Positions 19,274 through 30,169 are shown, counted from the stretch's first letter. The stretch is 47,080 nt of DNA from Nostoc sp. NMS4 (GCF_017115095.1 NZ_JABXKI010000223.1:1-47080), one strand, 5' to 3'. The notes: generated by a model from the sequence alone, not told the origin. Numbers and translations: made by a program.

Positions 19274-22168
19274 ATGAAAAATGAGGACTTTAATCAGAAT
19301 CAAATAAGCGATTTAGACATAGCTATTATCGGTATGTCTGGACGATTCCCCAAAGCTTGTAATTTGGATACATTTTGGCAGAATCTCAAAAATGGTTTAG
19401 AAGCAATTTCATTTTTTTCAGACCAAGAACTAGAAGCTATTGGGATAGATGCAACTACACTGAATCAACCAAATTATGTAAAAGTAAATGCTGTATTAGA
19501 AGATATAGAATTATTTGATGCCGCATTCTTTGATTACTCACCCAAAACAGCAGAAATCATAGATCCACAGCATCGCCTATTTTTAGAAACAGCTTGGGAA
19601 GCTTTAGAAAATGCTGGCTATGATTCTAAAACTTATCAAGGTCGAATTGGTGTTTATGGTAGCGCCAGTATTAGTAGTTACTTTTTATTCAATCTTTTTT
19701 CTAATCCAGAATTAATAAAATTAGTTGGTCTTGACCAAATTAGACATCATAATCGCACAGATAATCTGACTACACGAGTAGCTTATAAATTAGACTTAAA
19801 AGGGTCAGCTATCACTGTCCAAACGGGATGCTCTAGTTCCTTAGTTGCGATTCATTTAGCCAGCCAAAGCTTAATAGATCGGGAATGCGATTTAGTCTTA
19901 GCAGGTGGAGTTTCTATCACTAATATACAAAAGACTGGCTATGCTTATCAAGAGGGAGGAATTTTGTCACCCGATGGACACTGCCGCGCCTTTGATGCCA
20001 AAGCGCAAGGAACTGTTAACGGTGATGGTGTAGGTATAGTTATTTTAAAACGATTAGCAGATGCGATCGCAGATAAAGATTATATTCATGCTGTAATTAA
20101 AGGTTCAGCCATTAATAATGATGGTTCTGCCAAAATTGGCTATACCGCTCCTAGTATTGATGGTCAAGCTAAAGTGATTGCAGAGGCTCTTGCCATCAGC
20201 AGAATCGAACCCGATATGGTCAGTTATGTAGAGGCTCATGGCACCGGCACAGTGTTAGGAGATCCGATTGAAATTGCCGCGTTAACTAAATCTTTTCGCG
20301 CTAAAACTCAGAAAAAGAATTTCTGCGCCATTGGTTCGGTAAAAACGAATATCGGCCACCTAGATACTGCATCTGGTGTTGCAGGTTTAATCAAGACTGT
20401 CCTCGCGCTGAAACACAAGCAAATACCACCCAGTCTGCATTTTCAAGAGCCAAATCCTCAGATTGATTTTGCTAACAGTCCCTTTTACGTTAACAACAAG
20501 CTTTCCGAATGGAAGTCAAACGGACACCCTAGACGTGCAGGAGTCAGTTCTTTTGGTATTGGTGGCACCAACGCTCATGTAGTTCTAGAAGAAGCGCCGA
20601 TATTGGAGCAAGAGAGGCAGGGGAGAAAACATCATCTGTTGGTTGTTTCTGCGAAAACGGAATCAGCGTTAGAGGCAGCTACGGCAAATTTGGCTAATCA
20701 CCTCAAACAGCATCCCGATTTAAACTTAGCTGATGTTGCTTACACACTTAAAGTCGGTCGTCGAGCTTTTAATTATCGTCGGATGGTAGTTTGTCAAGAT
20801 ATTGATGATGCAATCAAAGTTTTAGAGACAAAAGACCCACAACGAGTTTTCACCTACTATCAAGAACCAGGTGAGTTAGAGGTTGTATTTATGTTTCCCG
20901 GACAGGGATCTCAGTATGTAAATATGGGTCGAGAGTTATACCAAACTGAGCCAATTTTCCGGGAAAAAGTTGATGATTGTTGTGAACAACTGAAACTTAT
21001 TTTAGGGTTAGACTTACGTACTATTATCTATCCCAGTCAAGAACAAACTCAATGGGCGACACAGCAGTTAATACAAACTCATATTACTCAGCCGGCGTTG
21101 TTCGTAATTGAATATGCACTAGCACAATTGTGGATAGCTTGGGGAGTATGCCCTAGTGCAATGATTGGTCACAGTATAGGAGAATATGTGGCCGCTTGTT
21201 TAGCTGGGGTATTTTCTTTAGCAGATGCATTGATGCTAGTTGCTACCCGTGGGCAACTGATGCAGCAAGTACCTTCAGGTAAAATGCTGGCTGTAGCGCT
21301 CCCGGAGAAAAAAGTTATGCAGATGCTAGGTGATAAACTTTCCCTAGCGGCAATCAACGCACCAGAGCGCTGTGTAATTTCTGGCCCAACCGCAGAGATT
21401 GAAGATTTGCAAAACCGTTTAACCGAGCAAGGGATTGAGTGGCGTTTTCTGCATACCTCCCACGCCTTTCATTCTCAAATGATGGATTCTATTATTGAGC
21501 CATTTACCAAATTACTCGCAAAAGTCAATCTTAATCATCCCAAAATTCCTTTTTTATCTAATCTAACTGGCACTTGGATTACTCCAGAAGAGGCAACAGA
21601 TAACAATTATTGGGCTAAACATTTGCGGTCATCAGTACGTTTTTCTGATGGCATTACTGAATTAGCCAAACAGCCAAATCGGATTTTTTTAGAAGTTGGC
21701 TCTGGTGGTAATTTAAGTACTTTAACTAGGCAACAAGTTCAAGAACAGTCGATATTTTGCTCCATACGGCATCCTCACGATCAACAATCTGATGTTGCAT
21801 TTTTATTAAATACTCTGGGGCATTTATGGTTGTATGGGATACAACTTGATTGGTCAGGATTTTATGCTAATCAAAAACCTCATCGCCTTCCTTTACCGAC
21901 TTACCCGTTTGAACGAAAAAAATACTGGGTTGAGTCTTATAGAGGTAATGAGCTAAATCGATTTAATGGAAAAAATACTCATAATAACCAAAGGTTTAAG
22001 AATCAACAAATTAATAGTCAACCAAATCATTTAGGAGATAAATCACAACATTTTTTTATTGAATCTCAGCAAAACAATATTCTCCGTTTGAGTAATACTA
22101 AAAAAATAATAAATCGTCAAATTTCTATTATGTTTCAGCAGTTAGAACTCTTAGAAAAAGATATGTAG
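19274..22168 (+). CDS. Type I PKS: ketosynthase - acyltransferase (malonyl)
   Basis: 964 residues. KS about 12-450 with active-site Cys186 in VQTGCSSSL and histidines H322 (VEAHGTGT) and H362 (NIGHLD), so the condensing triad is complete. AT about 535-830 with GHSIG (Ser634) and HAFHS around H733, the signature of malonyl-CoA selectivity. There is no carrier domain; the ACP and aminotransferase are on the next protein, so one PKS module is split over two genes. The last 80 residues are a polar tail ending in a helix-like QLELLEKDM, a likely docking element. It extends the beta-hydroxy-Asp-bearing chain by one acetate unit. ATG 19274 has AGGA 12 bp upstream; an in-frame TTG at 19244 is less likely. 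Confidence 0.9.
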   Translation: MKNEDFNQNQISDLDIAIIGMSGRFPKACNLDTFWQNLKNGLEAISFFSDQELEAIGIDATTLNQPNYVKVNAVLEDIELFDAAFFDYSPKTAEIIDPQHRLFLETAWEALENAGYDSKTYQGRIGVYGSASISSYFLFNLFSNPELIKLVGLDQIRHHNRTDNLTTRVAYKLDLKGSAITVQTGCSSSLVAIHLASQSLIDRECDLVLAGGVSITNIQKTGYAYQEGGILSPDGHCRAFDAKAQGTVNGDGVGIVILKRLADAIADKDYIHAVIKGSAINNDGSAKIGYTAPSIDGQAKVIAEALAISRIEPDMVSYVEAHGTGTVLGDPIEIAALTKSFRAKTQKKNFCAIGSVKTNIGHLDTASGVAGLIKTVLALKHKQIPPSLHFQEPNPQIDFANSPFYVNNKLSEWKSNGHPRRAGVSSFGIGGTNAHVVLEEAPILEQERQGRKHHLLVVSAKTESALEAATANLANHLKQHPDLNLADVAYTLKVGRRAFNYRRMVVCQDIDDAIKVLETKDPQRVFTYYQEPGELEVVFMFPGQGSQYVNMGRELYQTEPIFREKVDDCCEQLKLILGLDLRTIIYPSQEQTQWATQQLIQTHITQPALFVIEYALAQLWIAWGVCPSAMIGHSIGEYVAACLAGVFSLADALMLVATRGQLMQQVPSGKMLAVALPEKKVMQMLGDKLSLAAINAPERCVISGPTAEIEDLQNRLTEQGIEWRFLHTSHAFHSQMMDSIIEPFTKLLAKVNLNHPKIPFLSNLTGTWITPEEATDNNYWAKHLRSSVRFSDGITELAKQPNRIFLEVGSGGNLSTLTRQQVQEQSIFCSIRHPHDQQSDVAFLLNTLGHLWLYGIQLDWSGFYANQKPHRLPLPTYPFERKKYWVESYRGNELNRFNGKNTHNNQRFKNQQINSQPNHLGDKSQHFFIESQQNNILRLSNTKKIINRQISIMFQQLELLEKDM

Positions 22169-22200
22169 TAGCGTGTCAAGCAAAAAAATTGTGCATTAGA

Positions 22201-22277
22201 TGTAGGTTGGGTGGAGCGGAGCGCAACCCAACAAATATCAGGATGTTGGGTTACGCAAAGCCTCCACCCAACCTACA
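22201..22277. repeat. Large intergenic palindrome (REP/MITE-like)
   Basis: Perfect 16-bp outer stem TGTAGGTTGGGTGGAG (22201-22216) pairs with 22262-22277. An inner stem GCGCAACCCAACA (22221-22233) pairs with 22244-22256 with one mismatch. It is a typical dispersed cyanobacterial hairpin between the two PKS genes. A reading frame that runs through it into the next gene gives a false N-terminal extension. Confidence 0.75.
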
Positions 22278-22348
22278 ATTTTCTCTTCTTTGTCTTCCTT
22301 CGCGTCCTTGGCGGTTCGTTTAAAAAAAAATTCACTGTAAAAAATATT

Positions 22349-25300
22349 ATGAATAAAGACTCTCAGGATAAAAAAATAGTATCAACGCTCAAATATATTG
22401 TTAGTGAGTCATTGGGAGTAAAATCATCAGAAATAGATATTCATACTCCTTTTCTGGCAATGGGTATTGACTCTCTAATTTTGTTGCAGATAAACCATGC
22501 TATTCAAAAAGACTTAGGTATTAATATTCCTTTTCGCTTATTACTTGAAAATTTATCAACAATTCATGCTTTAGCAACTCATATAACTCAAGAACTACCT
22601 CCAGAAAATACAATTTTAGAACCGGAATATCAGGAATTGACATTTAGTAAAATACTACTACAACCACATACTGAAACGATTTCATATACACCAAATTTCG
22701 AGCAAGAAGAGGAAAAATATGTAACAGCTACACTACTCGAACAGGTAATAGAACAGCAGCTTGACTTAATGTCCAAACAGCTAGACATTTTGCAAAAAGC
22801 AAGTTCATGGAAGAAGATATTACCAAAAGCAATCCCATCTATCCCTATTCAACATCAGGTAAGACAAGTTGATAATAACTCTGGTTTTCCAGAAAGTTCA
22901 TCATCAATTCAGGCTGACCCGTCACAAAACGTAATTACGAATTATTTAACTCCCCGTCAACAAAAACATTTAGATGCTTTAATTGCACGTTTTGTCAAGC
23001 TTACTCCCGAATCTAAACGACTTACTCAAGCTTATCGTTCCTATCATGCCAATAGCAGAGCGATAACAGGCTTCTTACCCTCCATTAAAGAGATGTTGTA
23101 TCCCATTCACGGACAGCGTGGAGAGGGAGCCAGACTCTGGGATGTTGATGGTCAAGAGTATGTAGACATTTCTATGGGGTTTGGTGCGCTTTTATTTGGT
23201 CATTCACCTTCGTTTGTCATCGAAGCTATTCAAGAACAAATAAAGCAAGGTATACTGCACGGGCCACAATCGCGTCTTGCCGGTCAGGTTGCGGAGTTAA
23301 TTTGTGAGTTGACAGGCGCGGAACGGGCAGCTTTTTGTAACGATGGCACAGAAGCGGTAATGGGAGCAATCCGCCTAGCACGGGCTACCACAAGACGCTC
23401 TAAGATTGCTTTATTTACTGGTTCTTATCACGGTACTTATGATGGAGTCTTGGTGAGAGGAGTAACAACCACCGAAGAAACGCGGCGTTCCATCCCTAGA
23501 GCTATTGGTATTCCATCATACATTGCTGATGATGCGATCGCACTTGACTATGGCAAACCTGAATCCCTAGAAATTCTGAAAACTCATGCTCACGAATTGG
23601 CGGCAGTTTTGGTGGAACCGATACAAAGCAGTCGCCCAGATTTGCAACCTCAAGAGTTTCTGCTGCAACTCAGACAATTAACTCAAGCAACAGGAATTGT
23701 ATTAATTTTTGACGAAGTGATTACCGGCTTTCGGATGCACCCAGGTGGAATTCAGGGGTTGTGGAATATTCAAGCAGATTTGACCACTTATGGTAAAGCC
23801 GTTGCTGCTGGGATGCCAATTGGCGTGATAGCTGGTAAGGCAGCTTTGATGGATACCCTTGACGGTGGAATGTGGAACTATGGAGATGAATCTTATCCTC
23901 AAGCGGAAACCACAGTATTCGCAGGTACTTTCTTCAAACATCCTTTAGTAATGGCTGCGGCTTGGGCTGCACTCAATCATATTAAGAACAGTGGCCCGAA
24001 ATTACAGCAGGAGTTATCTGAAAAAACAACGAAATTAGCCCAGATTCTTAATAGTTACTTTGAACAAAGGCAAGTTCCAATTAAAGTAGTCCATTTTGGT
24101 TCGCTGTTTCGTTTTATAGCCTCATCACCGCTAAAATTTGGTCAGTTGTTTTTCTATCATCTGTTAGAAAAAGGTGTTTACGTCTGGGAAGGACGTACAT
24201 TTTATCTGTCTACGGCGCATACTGATGCAGATATTGAACACGTAATTAAGGCAGTCAAACAAAGCATAGTAGAAATGCAACAAGGTGAATTATTACCACC
24301 TGCGCCGATTTCAACAACGATTAATATTCCTCTGACGGCAGCACAAAAAGAATTGTGGTTTTTAGCACAGATGGGAGATGAAGTTTCCCGCGCCTATAAC
24401 GAATCTAGAATTATCCATCTGCGAGGAAGTGCGAATGTATTGGCAGTATGTAAGGCTGTTCAAGAGATTATCAATCGTCACGAAGCGCTGCGAACTACTT
24501 TTAGTTCAGAGGGGGATAATCAATTAATTCATTCCACTTTGACTATAGATATTCCTCTAAGTGATTTTTCAACTTTAGATAAAAGTCAACGAGAAACAGA
24601 GCTATCGCAGTTATTAACACGAGAAGCTCAACAAATTTTCGATTTAGAAAAAGGGCTATTACTTCGTTGCCATATAGTTAAGTTGCAGGAAGATCATCAT
24701 CTTGTGGTTTTGACAAATCATCACATTGTTGCTGATGGTTGGTCAATTAGTATTTTGTTACGAGAACTAGCAGCAATTTATTCAGCAGAGTGTCAGGGAA
24801 TTGTTAGCCAACTTCCGCAACCAATGAAATGGAGTGAGTATGCACTGTGGCAATTACAAATGCAACAGAGTCCAGAAATGGCTAAAGCTGAAGCTTATTG
24901 GCTGAGTCAATTTGCCAATTCAGTGCCTATATTGGAATTACCAATTGACCGTCCTCGACCAGCGATATTTACCTACACTGGAGCGCGAGAGCATATAATT
25001 CTTGATGCCAGCTTGTATAATTCTTTGAAAAGCTTAAGTCTACAACGTGGTTATACTTTATTTACGATTCTTTTAACAGCATTTATCACCTTATTACAAC
25101 GATTGACGAATCAACAAGATATCGTTGTTGGGATTGCTTCGGCTGGACAATCTGCGATCGCAGATGAATATCTGGTTGGCCACTGTGTTAATCTATTACC
25201 CATACGCAGCCAAGTTGTTGGCAACCCAAGCTTTACAGACTATTTGAGTTCAATCCAGCAGGTATTATTAGATGCCTACGAGTATCAAATTTATCCTTTT

Positions 25301-28300
25301 ATTAAACTAGTTGAAAATCTAAAGTTACCACGAGATCGTAGCCGTACCCCTCTTTTTAACACAGGATTTAATCTGGATAAAGCTCAATTTGAGTCTAAAT
25401 CTTTAAAAGAAGAGTTTGAGGTAGCTAAAAATTCTCCCAGTGCTACGAAGCTGGATATTAATTTAAATATTCTTCAAACAGACAGCAAACTAGTAATAGA
25501 ACTGGAATATAATACAGATTTATTTGATACTAAAACGATTCAGCGTTGGCTCGGAAATTACGTAACCTTGCTAGAAGGTGTTGTCACTAACCCAGAGCAA
25601 CCCCTTGCAGAATTGCCTATATTGACACAAGCTCAACAGCATCAGTTGTTGGTGGAATGGAACAATACTCAAGTTGACTATCCTGGTGAGTATTGTATCC
25701 ATGAGTTATTTGAGGCTCAAGTAGAGCGATCGCCTGATGCAATTGCTGTAGTCTTTGAAGATGAGCAGTTAACCTATCGAGAGCTAAATCACCGCGCAAA
25801 TCAATTGGCGCATTATTTGCGATCGCTTGGAGTTAAACCAGAGGTATTGGTAGGGATTTGCGTGGAGCGATCGCTGGAAATGGCGATCGGACTATTAGGT
25901 ATTCTAAAAGCTGGCGGCGCTTACTTACCATTAGAGCCAAACTGGCCTCAAGAGCGCTTAATTGATATCTTCAATAATTCTCATACCAATATTGTACTCA
26001 CTCAAGAGCATCTCATCAAGATGCTTCCACTACAAACAACCAAAGTAGTTTGTTTAAATTCACATAATATTTCGCTGATTAAAAATAACCAGAAAAATCC
26101 TAATATTCAAGTTAAGGCTAACAACTTAGCTTATGTGATGTACACGTCTGGCTCTACCGGCAAACCTAAAGGGGTCAGCATCATACATCGTAATGTAGTC
26201 CGACTAGTTAAGGAAAATAACTATGCTTATTTGAATGCAGATCAAGTTTTTTTACAACTAGCTCCACTTGCTTTTGATGCCTCAATTTTTGAAATTTGGA
26301 GTAGTCTTCTTAATGGAGCTAAACTTGTCATTATGCCTTTGCAAAAGCCATCATTGCAAGAGTTAGGTCAAACAGTTAAACAACATCAAGTAACAATATT
26401 ATGGTTAACTGCCAATTTATTTCATTTGATGGTAGACGAACAACTAGAAAATTTACAATCTGTGCGTCAACTCTTAGCAGGTGGCGATGTTTTATCTATT
26501 TATCATGTCAAAAAAGTACTTGCTAAACTTAAAGAATGTCAGTTAATTAATGGTTATGGCCCAACAGAAAATACCACATTTACTTGTTGTTATTCCCTGA
26601 ACAAAAATAAAATTTTTGCAAGTTCCATACCCATTGGTCGCCCTATTGCTAATACACAAATATATATTCTTGATACTCATCTTCAACTAGTACCAATCGG
26701 AGTAGCTGGCGAATTATATACTAGCGGAGATGGTTTAGCTAGAGGTTATTTTAATAGTTCAGATTTGACAGCAGAAAAATTTATTCCCCATCCTTGGAGT
26801 AGCAAATCAGGTTCTCATCTTTATAAGACTGGAGACTTAGCACGCTACCTACCCGATGGTAACATTGAGTTTTTGGGACGCATCGATCATCAAGTAAAAA
26901 TTCGCGGCTTCCGTATTGAATTAGGGGAAGTTGAAGCAGCAATTAATCAGCATTTAGAGGTAAAAGAAGTTAAAGTTATAGTTATAGAAGATATACCAGA
27001 TAACAAACGTCTTGTAGCTTATATAGTTCCGAATTCAACAAATATTTCTACATTGGAATTACGCAATCTATTAAAAGTTAAGTTGCCAGATTACATGATA
27101 CCATCTGCCTTTGTTGTCTTAGAAAAACTTCCTCTAACACTCAATGGTAAAATCGATCGGCGCGCTTTACCTAAACCCGATCCAATACAGCAGTTAGAAG
27201 AAAATATTTTCCCGGTTTTGACACCATTTCAAGAAATTCTTACTGGCATTTGGACAGAAATTTTAGGTATCAAACAAGTAGGGATTCACGACAACTTCTT
27301 TGAATTAGGCGGACATTCTTTATTAGCGACTCGTGTTATTTCTCAAATTCGCAAAGCTTTTAAAGTAGAATTACCTCTACGTTGTTTATTTGAATCACCA
27401 ACAGTAGCAGAATTAGCTAAAGAAATTGAGAAAACTAAAAAAGCAGATTTAAAGGTCAAATTACCCAATATAGGGCATACTTCCAGAACAAGCAATATTC
27501 GCCTTTCATACGCTCAACAAAGGTTATGGTATCTCGACCAATTAAACCCTCATAATGCTGCATATAATATCTTTGATGCTGTGCGTATTATTGGTTCACT
27601 GGATATTCCCGCCTTAGAACAAAGTCTGAATGAAATTATTCACCGTCACGAAATTTTACGAACAAATTTCATTTTAGAAAATGGACAACCAATCCAAGTT
27701 ATTGCCCCCTATCTTAATTTAGAATTGCTTGTTATAGACCTGAGTAAACTATTAGATGTTGAAAAATATCAAACAGTCCAAAATTTAGTTAATCAAGAAG
27801 CAGAAAATCCATTTAATTTAGATATAGATCGGCTATTAAGAGTTACACTTTTACGCCTATCTGAAACAGAATATGTGCTGCTTTTCACGATGCACCACAT
27901 TATTGCTGATGGTTGGTCTATGGGAGTATTAATTAAAGAATTAGTAGCCCTGTATGAAGCATTTTCTCTTGATAAGCCATCTCCATTGCCAGAAATAGTG
28001 ATTCAATACGCCGACTTTGCCATTTGGCAACATCAATTGTTACAGGAAGAAGTTTTAGAAAAACTGCTTACTTACTGGCAAAAACAACTTCAAAACTTAC
28101 CAACTCTTAAATTAGTTACTGACTATCCTCGACCTATAAGACCAACTTATCAAGGTTTAGCACAACCTTTCATACTCTCTCTAACATTATCTCAACAAAT
28201 TAAAATCCTGAGTAATCAACAAGGTGTAACTCTTTTCATGACGTTGCAAGCGGCTTTTGCAACCTTAATGCATTACTACAGTCAGCAAGATGACATTGTG

Positions 28301-28903
28301 ATTGGTACAGATATTGCTAACCGCAGCCAAGGAGAAACTGAGGCGTTAATTGGATTTTTTGTTAATCAATTAGTATTACGTACCAAGTTTGATGGTAATC
28401 CCAGTTTTCAAGAAATGCTAGAGAGAGTTCGGGCAGTAACTTTAGATGCTTATGCACATCAAGATTTACCATTTGATAAACTTGTAGAGGCTATCAACCC
28501 ACAGCGTAATTTACATATCACACCATTATTTCAAGTAAAATTAATTCTCCAAAATACTCCCACAACTGCTTTAAATATTTCGGGGTTAACTTTTCAGAGC
28601 TTGGAAACAGAAACCAAAACAGCCACCTTTGATTTACTCTTTGATATTAGAGATACAGAGCATGGCCTGATGGGATTACTGAAATATAGTACAGACTTGT
28701 TTGCAGCTAAAACTATTGCTCGTATGCTCGAACACTTTGAAACGATTTTGAGCCAGATTGTGAATGAGCCAACTATAAAAATCAATGAACTCAAAGAAAT
28801 CTTAGCGCAGACAGACAAACAAGATAAACTTACTCAAGAAATAACTTATCAAAATTCTTTACAACAAAAATTGACCAATATTAGACGTAAATCTGTTAAG
28901 TAA
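22349..28903 (+). CDS. Hybrid PKS/NRPS: ACP-aminotransferase-C-A(Val)-PCP-C
   Basis: 2184 residues from ATG 22349. ACP with MGIDSLI, Ser42; class III (GSA-type) aminotransferase domain about 197-640 with PLP lysine K483 in TTYGKAVAAG; C about 659-1090 with HHIVADG at 791; A about 1114-1605, code DAFWLGGTFK, the standard Val code; PCP Ser1657; second C about 1716-2150 with HHIIADG at 1849. With the preceding KS-AT it makes a malonate extension whose beta-keto group is turned into a beta-amine, the same logic as microcystin McyE (KS-AT-ACP-AMT-C-A-PCP-C). The terminal C domain lacks a following A domain and should hand over to the 30170 protein; its tail NIRRKSVK matches the start of the next hydroxylase. 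The GTG frame from 22211 only translates a palindromic repeat. Confidence 0.92.
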   Translation: MNKDSQDKKIVSTLKYIVSESLGVKSSEIDIHTPFLAMGIDSLILLQINHAIQKDLGINIPFRLLLENLSTIHALATHITQELPPENTILEPEYQELTFSKILLQPHTETISYTPNFEQEEEKYVTATLLEQVIEQQLDLMSKQLDILQKASSWKKILPKAIPSIPIQHQVRQVDNNSGFPESSSSIQADPSQNVITNYLTPRQQKHLDALIARFVKLTPESKRLTQAYRSYHANSRAITGFLPSIKEMLYPIHGQRGEGARLWDVDGQEYVDISMGFGALLFGHSPSFVIEAIQEQIKQGILHGPQSRLAGQVAELICELTGAERAAFCNDGTEAVMGAIRLARATTRRSKIALFTGSYHGTYDGVLVRGVTTTEETRRSIPRAIGIPSYIADDAIALDYGKPESLEILKTHAHELAAVLVEPIQSSRPDLQPQEFLLQLRQLTQATGIVLIFDEVITGFRMHPGGIQGLWNIQADLTTYGKAVAAGMPIGVIAGKAALMDTLDGGMWNYGDESYPQAETTVFAGTFFKHPLVMAAAWAALNHIKNSGPKLQQELSEKTTKLAQILNSYFEQRQVPIKVVHFGSLFRFIASSPLKFGQLFFYHLLEKGVYVWEGRTFYLSTAHTDADIEHVIKAVKQSIVEMQQGELLPPAPISTTINIPLTAAQKELWFLAQMGDEVSRAYNESRIIHLRGSANVLAVCKAVQEIINRHEALRTTFSSEGDNQLIHSTLTIDIPLSDFSTLDKSQRETELSQLLTREAQQIFDLEKGLLLRCHIVKLQEDHHLVVLTNHHIVADGWSISILLRELAAIYSAECQGIVSQLPQPMKWSEYALWQLQMQQSPEMAKAEAYWLSQFANSVPILELPIDRPRPAIFTYTGAREHIILDASLYNSLKSLSLQRGYTLFTILLTAFITLLQRLTNQQDIVVGIASAGQSAIADEYLVGHCVNLLPIRSQVVGNPSFTDYLSSIQQVLLDAYEYQIYPFIKLVENLKLPRDRSRTPLFNTGFNLDKAQFESKSLKEEFEVAKNSPSATKLDINLNILQTDSKLVIELEYNTDLFDTKTIQRWLGNYVTLLEGVVTNPEQPLAELPILTQAQQHQLLVEWNNTQVDYPGEYCIHELFEAQVERSPDAIAVVFEDEQLTYRELNHRANQLAHYLRSLGVKPEVLVGICVERSLEMAIGLLGILKAGGAYLPLEPNWPQERLIDIFNNSHTNIVLTQEHLIKMLPLQTTKVVCLNSHNISLIKNNQKNPNIQVKANNLAYVMYTSGSTGKPKGVSIIHRNVVRLVKENNYAYLNADQVFLQLAPLAFDASIFEIWSSLLNGAKLVIMPLQKPSLQELGQTVKQHQVTILWLTANLFHLMVDEQLENLQSVRQLLAGGDVLSIYHVKKVLAKLKECQLINGYGPTENTTFTCCYSLNKNKIFASSIPIGRPIANTQIYILDTHLQLVPIGVAGELYTSGDGLARGYFNSSDLTAEKFIPHPWSSKSGSHLYKTGDLARYLPDGNIEFLGRIDHQVKIRGFRIELGEVEAAINQHLEVKEVKVIVIEDIPDNKRLVAYIVPNSTNISTLELRNLLKVKLPDYMIPSAFVVLEKLPLTLNGKIDRRALPKPDPIQQLEENIFPVLTPFQEILTGIWTEILGIKQVGIHDNFFELGGHSLLATRVISQIRKAFKVELPLRCLFESPTVAELAKEIEKTKKADLKVKLPNIGHTSRTSNIRLSYAQQRLWYLDQLNPHNAAYNIFDAVRIIGSLDIPALEQSLNEIIHRHEILRTNFILENGQPIQVIAPYLNLELLVIDLSKLLDVEKYQTVQNLVNQEAENPFNLDIDRLLRVTLLRLSETEYVLLFTMHHIIADGWSMGVLIKELVALYEAFSLDKPSPLPEIVIQYADFAIWQHQLLQEEVLEKLLTYWQKQLQNLPTLKLVTDYPRPIRPTYQGLAQPFILSLTLSQQIKILSNQQGVTLFMTLQAAFATLMHYYSQQDDIVIGTDIANRSQGETEALIGFFVNQLVLRTKFDGNPSFQEMLERVRAVTLDAYAHQDLPFDKLVEAINPQRNLHITPLFQVKLILQNTPTTALNISGLTFQSLETETKTATFDLLFDIRDTEHGLMGLLKYSTDLFAAKTIARMLEHFETILSQIVNEPTIKINELKEILAQTDKQDKLTQEITYQNSLQQKLTNIRRKSVK

Positions 28904-28959
28904 AATATTTTAGTTAATTTGCAATATCTGAGTGACTGAACGAATATAGGATACAAGCA

Positions 28960-30012
28960 ATGCTGACAAATCAAAATCAACAAAGTGGTTCATTAAAATT
29001 AGGCGATATCAGACGCAAAACCGTTAATGTTGGTGAGAATGAATTAATTAAAACAGAGTATCTTAACCACAGTCCTAACTTTCCTTTAGTTATCAAGCCA
29101 GCAGTTAAAGGAGTAGATTTACTCGCTTGGGCTAAAAGTAATCGAGATTTTTTACAATCCGAGTTATTAAAATACGCAGCGATTCTCTTTCGGGATTTCA
29201 AAGTTAATTCCATAGAAGAATTTGAGCAAATTATCGCAGCGATTTGTGGAGAAGCATTGGAATATCGCTATCGAGCATCACCACGAACTCAAGTAGGTGG
29301 GAGAATTTATACTTCAACTGACTACCCATCTGACCAAAGTATTTTTCCTCACAATGAACACGCTTACTCGCCTACCTTTCCATTGAAAATCTTCTTTTTT
29401 TGTATGAGTCCAGCTGCGGAGGGAGGACAAACCCCAATAGGTAGCTCTCGAAAAGTTTTTGAGCGGATTGATCCTAATATACGCGATCGCTTCATCGAAA
29501 AGCAAGTTATGTATATGCGTAACTTTGGCGATGGATTTGGTCTTCCTTGGCAAACTGTATTTCAAACAACAGACAAAACTAAGGTAGAGGAGTATTGCCA
29601 AAGCAATGGAATTGAGGTTGAATGGAAAGCAAATAATCGCTTAAGAACTAGACAAGTTGGGCCAGCTATTCTCAAACATCCTCAAACAGGTGAAATGGTC
29701 TGGTTTAATCACGCAACTTTTTTCCACGTTTCTACACTAGAACCAACAATACGCGATTTGTTATTAACAACTTTGCCAGAAGAAGACCTCCCAACTAATA
29801 CATATTATGGGGATGGTTCTACAATTGAGCCATCAGTATTAGCCGAATTACGAACTGCTTATCAACAGGAAATGGTCACTTTTTCTTGGCAGAAAGGAGA
29901 TGTATTGATGTTAGATAATATGTTATCAATACACGCTCGTCAGCCATTTGTCCCTCCCAGAAAAATTTTAGTAGGGATGGCTGAACCTTATACACCAATA
30001 CAGTTCAGTTAA
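28960..30012 (+). CDS. TauD/SyrP-type Fe(II)/2-oxoglutarate beta-hydroxylase (hydroxylase 3)
   Basis: 350-residue dioxygenase collinear with hydroxylase 1: H131-x-E133 (IFPHNEHAY), distal H325 and R327 (LSIHARQPF). It follows a terminal C domain and precedes an interface-type I-A-PCP protein, so its partner is probably the residue loaded by the 30170 enzyme. That A domain has a His-like rather than an Asp code, so the predicted job is beta-hydroxylation of carrier-bound His (IbetaH-His type). The N-terminus (LGDIRRKTVN) copies the basic tail of the upstream C domain (LTNIRRKSVK). The distal motif SIHARQ differs from AHGRQ/AHGRN of the other two hydroxylases, which may relate to substrate. Family sure, substrate inferred. 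Confidence 0.85.
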   Translation: MLTNQNQQSGSLKLGDIRRKTVNVGENELIKTEYLNHSPNFPLVIKPAVKGVDLLAWAKSNRDFLQSELLKYAAILFRDFKVNSIEEFEQIIAAICGEALEYRYRASPRTQVGGRIYTSTDYPSDQSIFPHNEHAYSPTFPLKIFFFCMSPAAEGGQTPIGSSRKVFERIDPNIRDRFIEKQVMYMRNFGDGFGLPWQTVFQTTDKTKVEEYCQSNGIEVEWKANNRLRTRQVGPAILKHPQTGEMVWFNHATFFHVSTLEPTIRDLLLTTLPEEDLPTNTYYGDGSTIEPSVLAELRTAYQQEMVTFSWQKGDVLMLDNMLSIHARQPFVPPRKILVGMAEPYTPIQFS

Positions 30013-30169
30013 GCAATTTTTTCCTTCTCTTTCTTTTCTCTGCGTCGCGCCAGTTGCTTCTCCCAAGGGGAGACGCTGCGCGAACAAGTCGGGGAACCCG
30101 CCCAACGCACTGGCTTCTCTGCGCCTCTGCGGTTCGTAAAAATGTTATAAGTAACACCAAGGTAGAAAT
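30013..30169. repeat. Composite intergenic repeat
   Basis: TCTCTGCGTCGCG near 30039 and TCTCTGCGCCTCTGCGGTTCG near 30116 are two copies of the dispersed CTCTGCG word. A GC-rich segment with CTTCTCCCAAGGGGAGAC lies between them, suggesting one repeat nested in another. It holds no gene. The ribosome site AAGGTAG before ATG 30170 follows. Confidence 0.5.

Noticed and set aside
22211-22348. GTG start at 22211 for the ACP-aminotransferase protein
   Set aside because: The first 46 codons translate a palindromic repeat and a dispersed intergenic repeat; the ACP domain begins right after ATG 22349.
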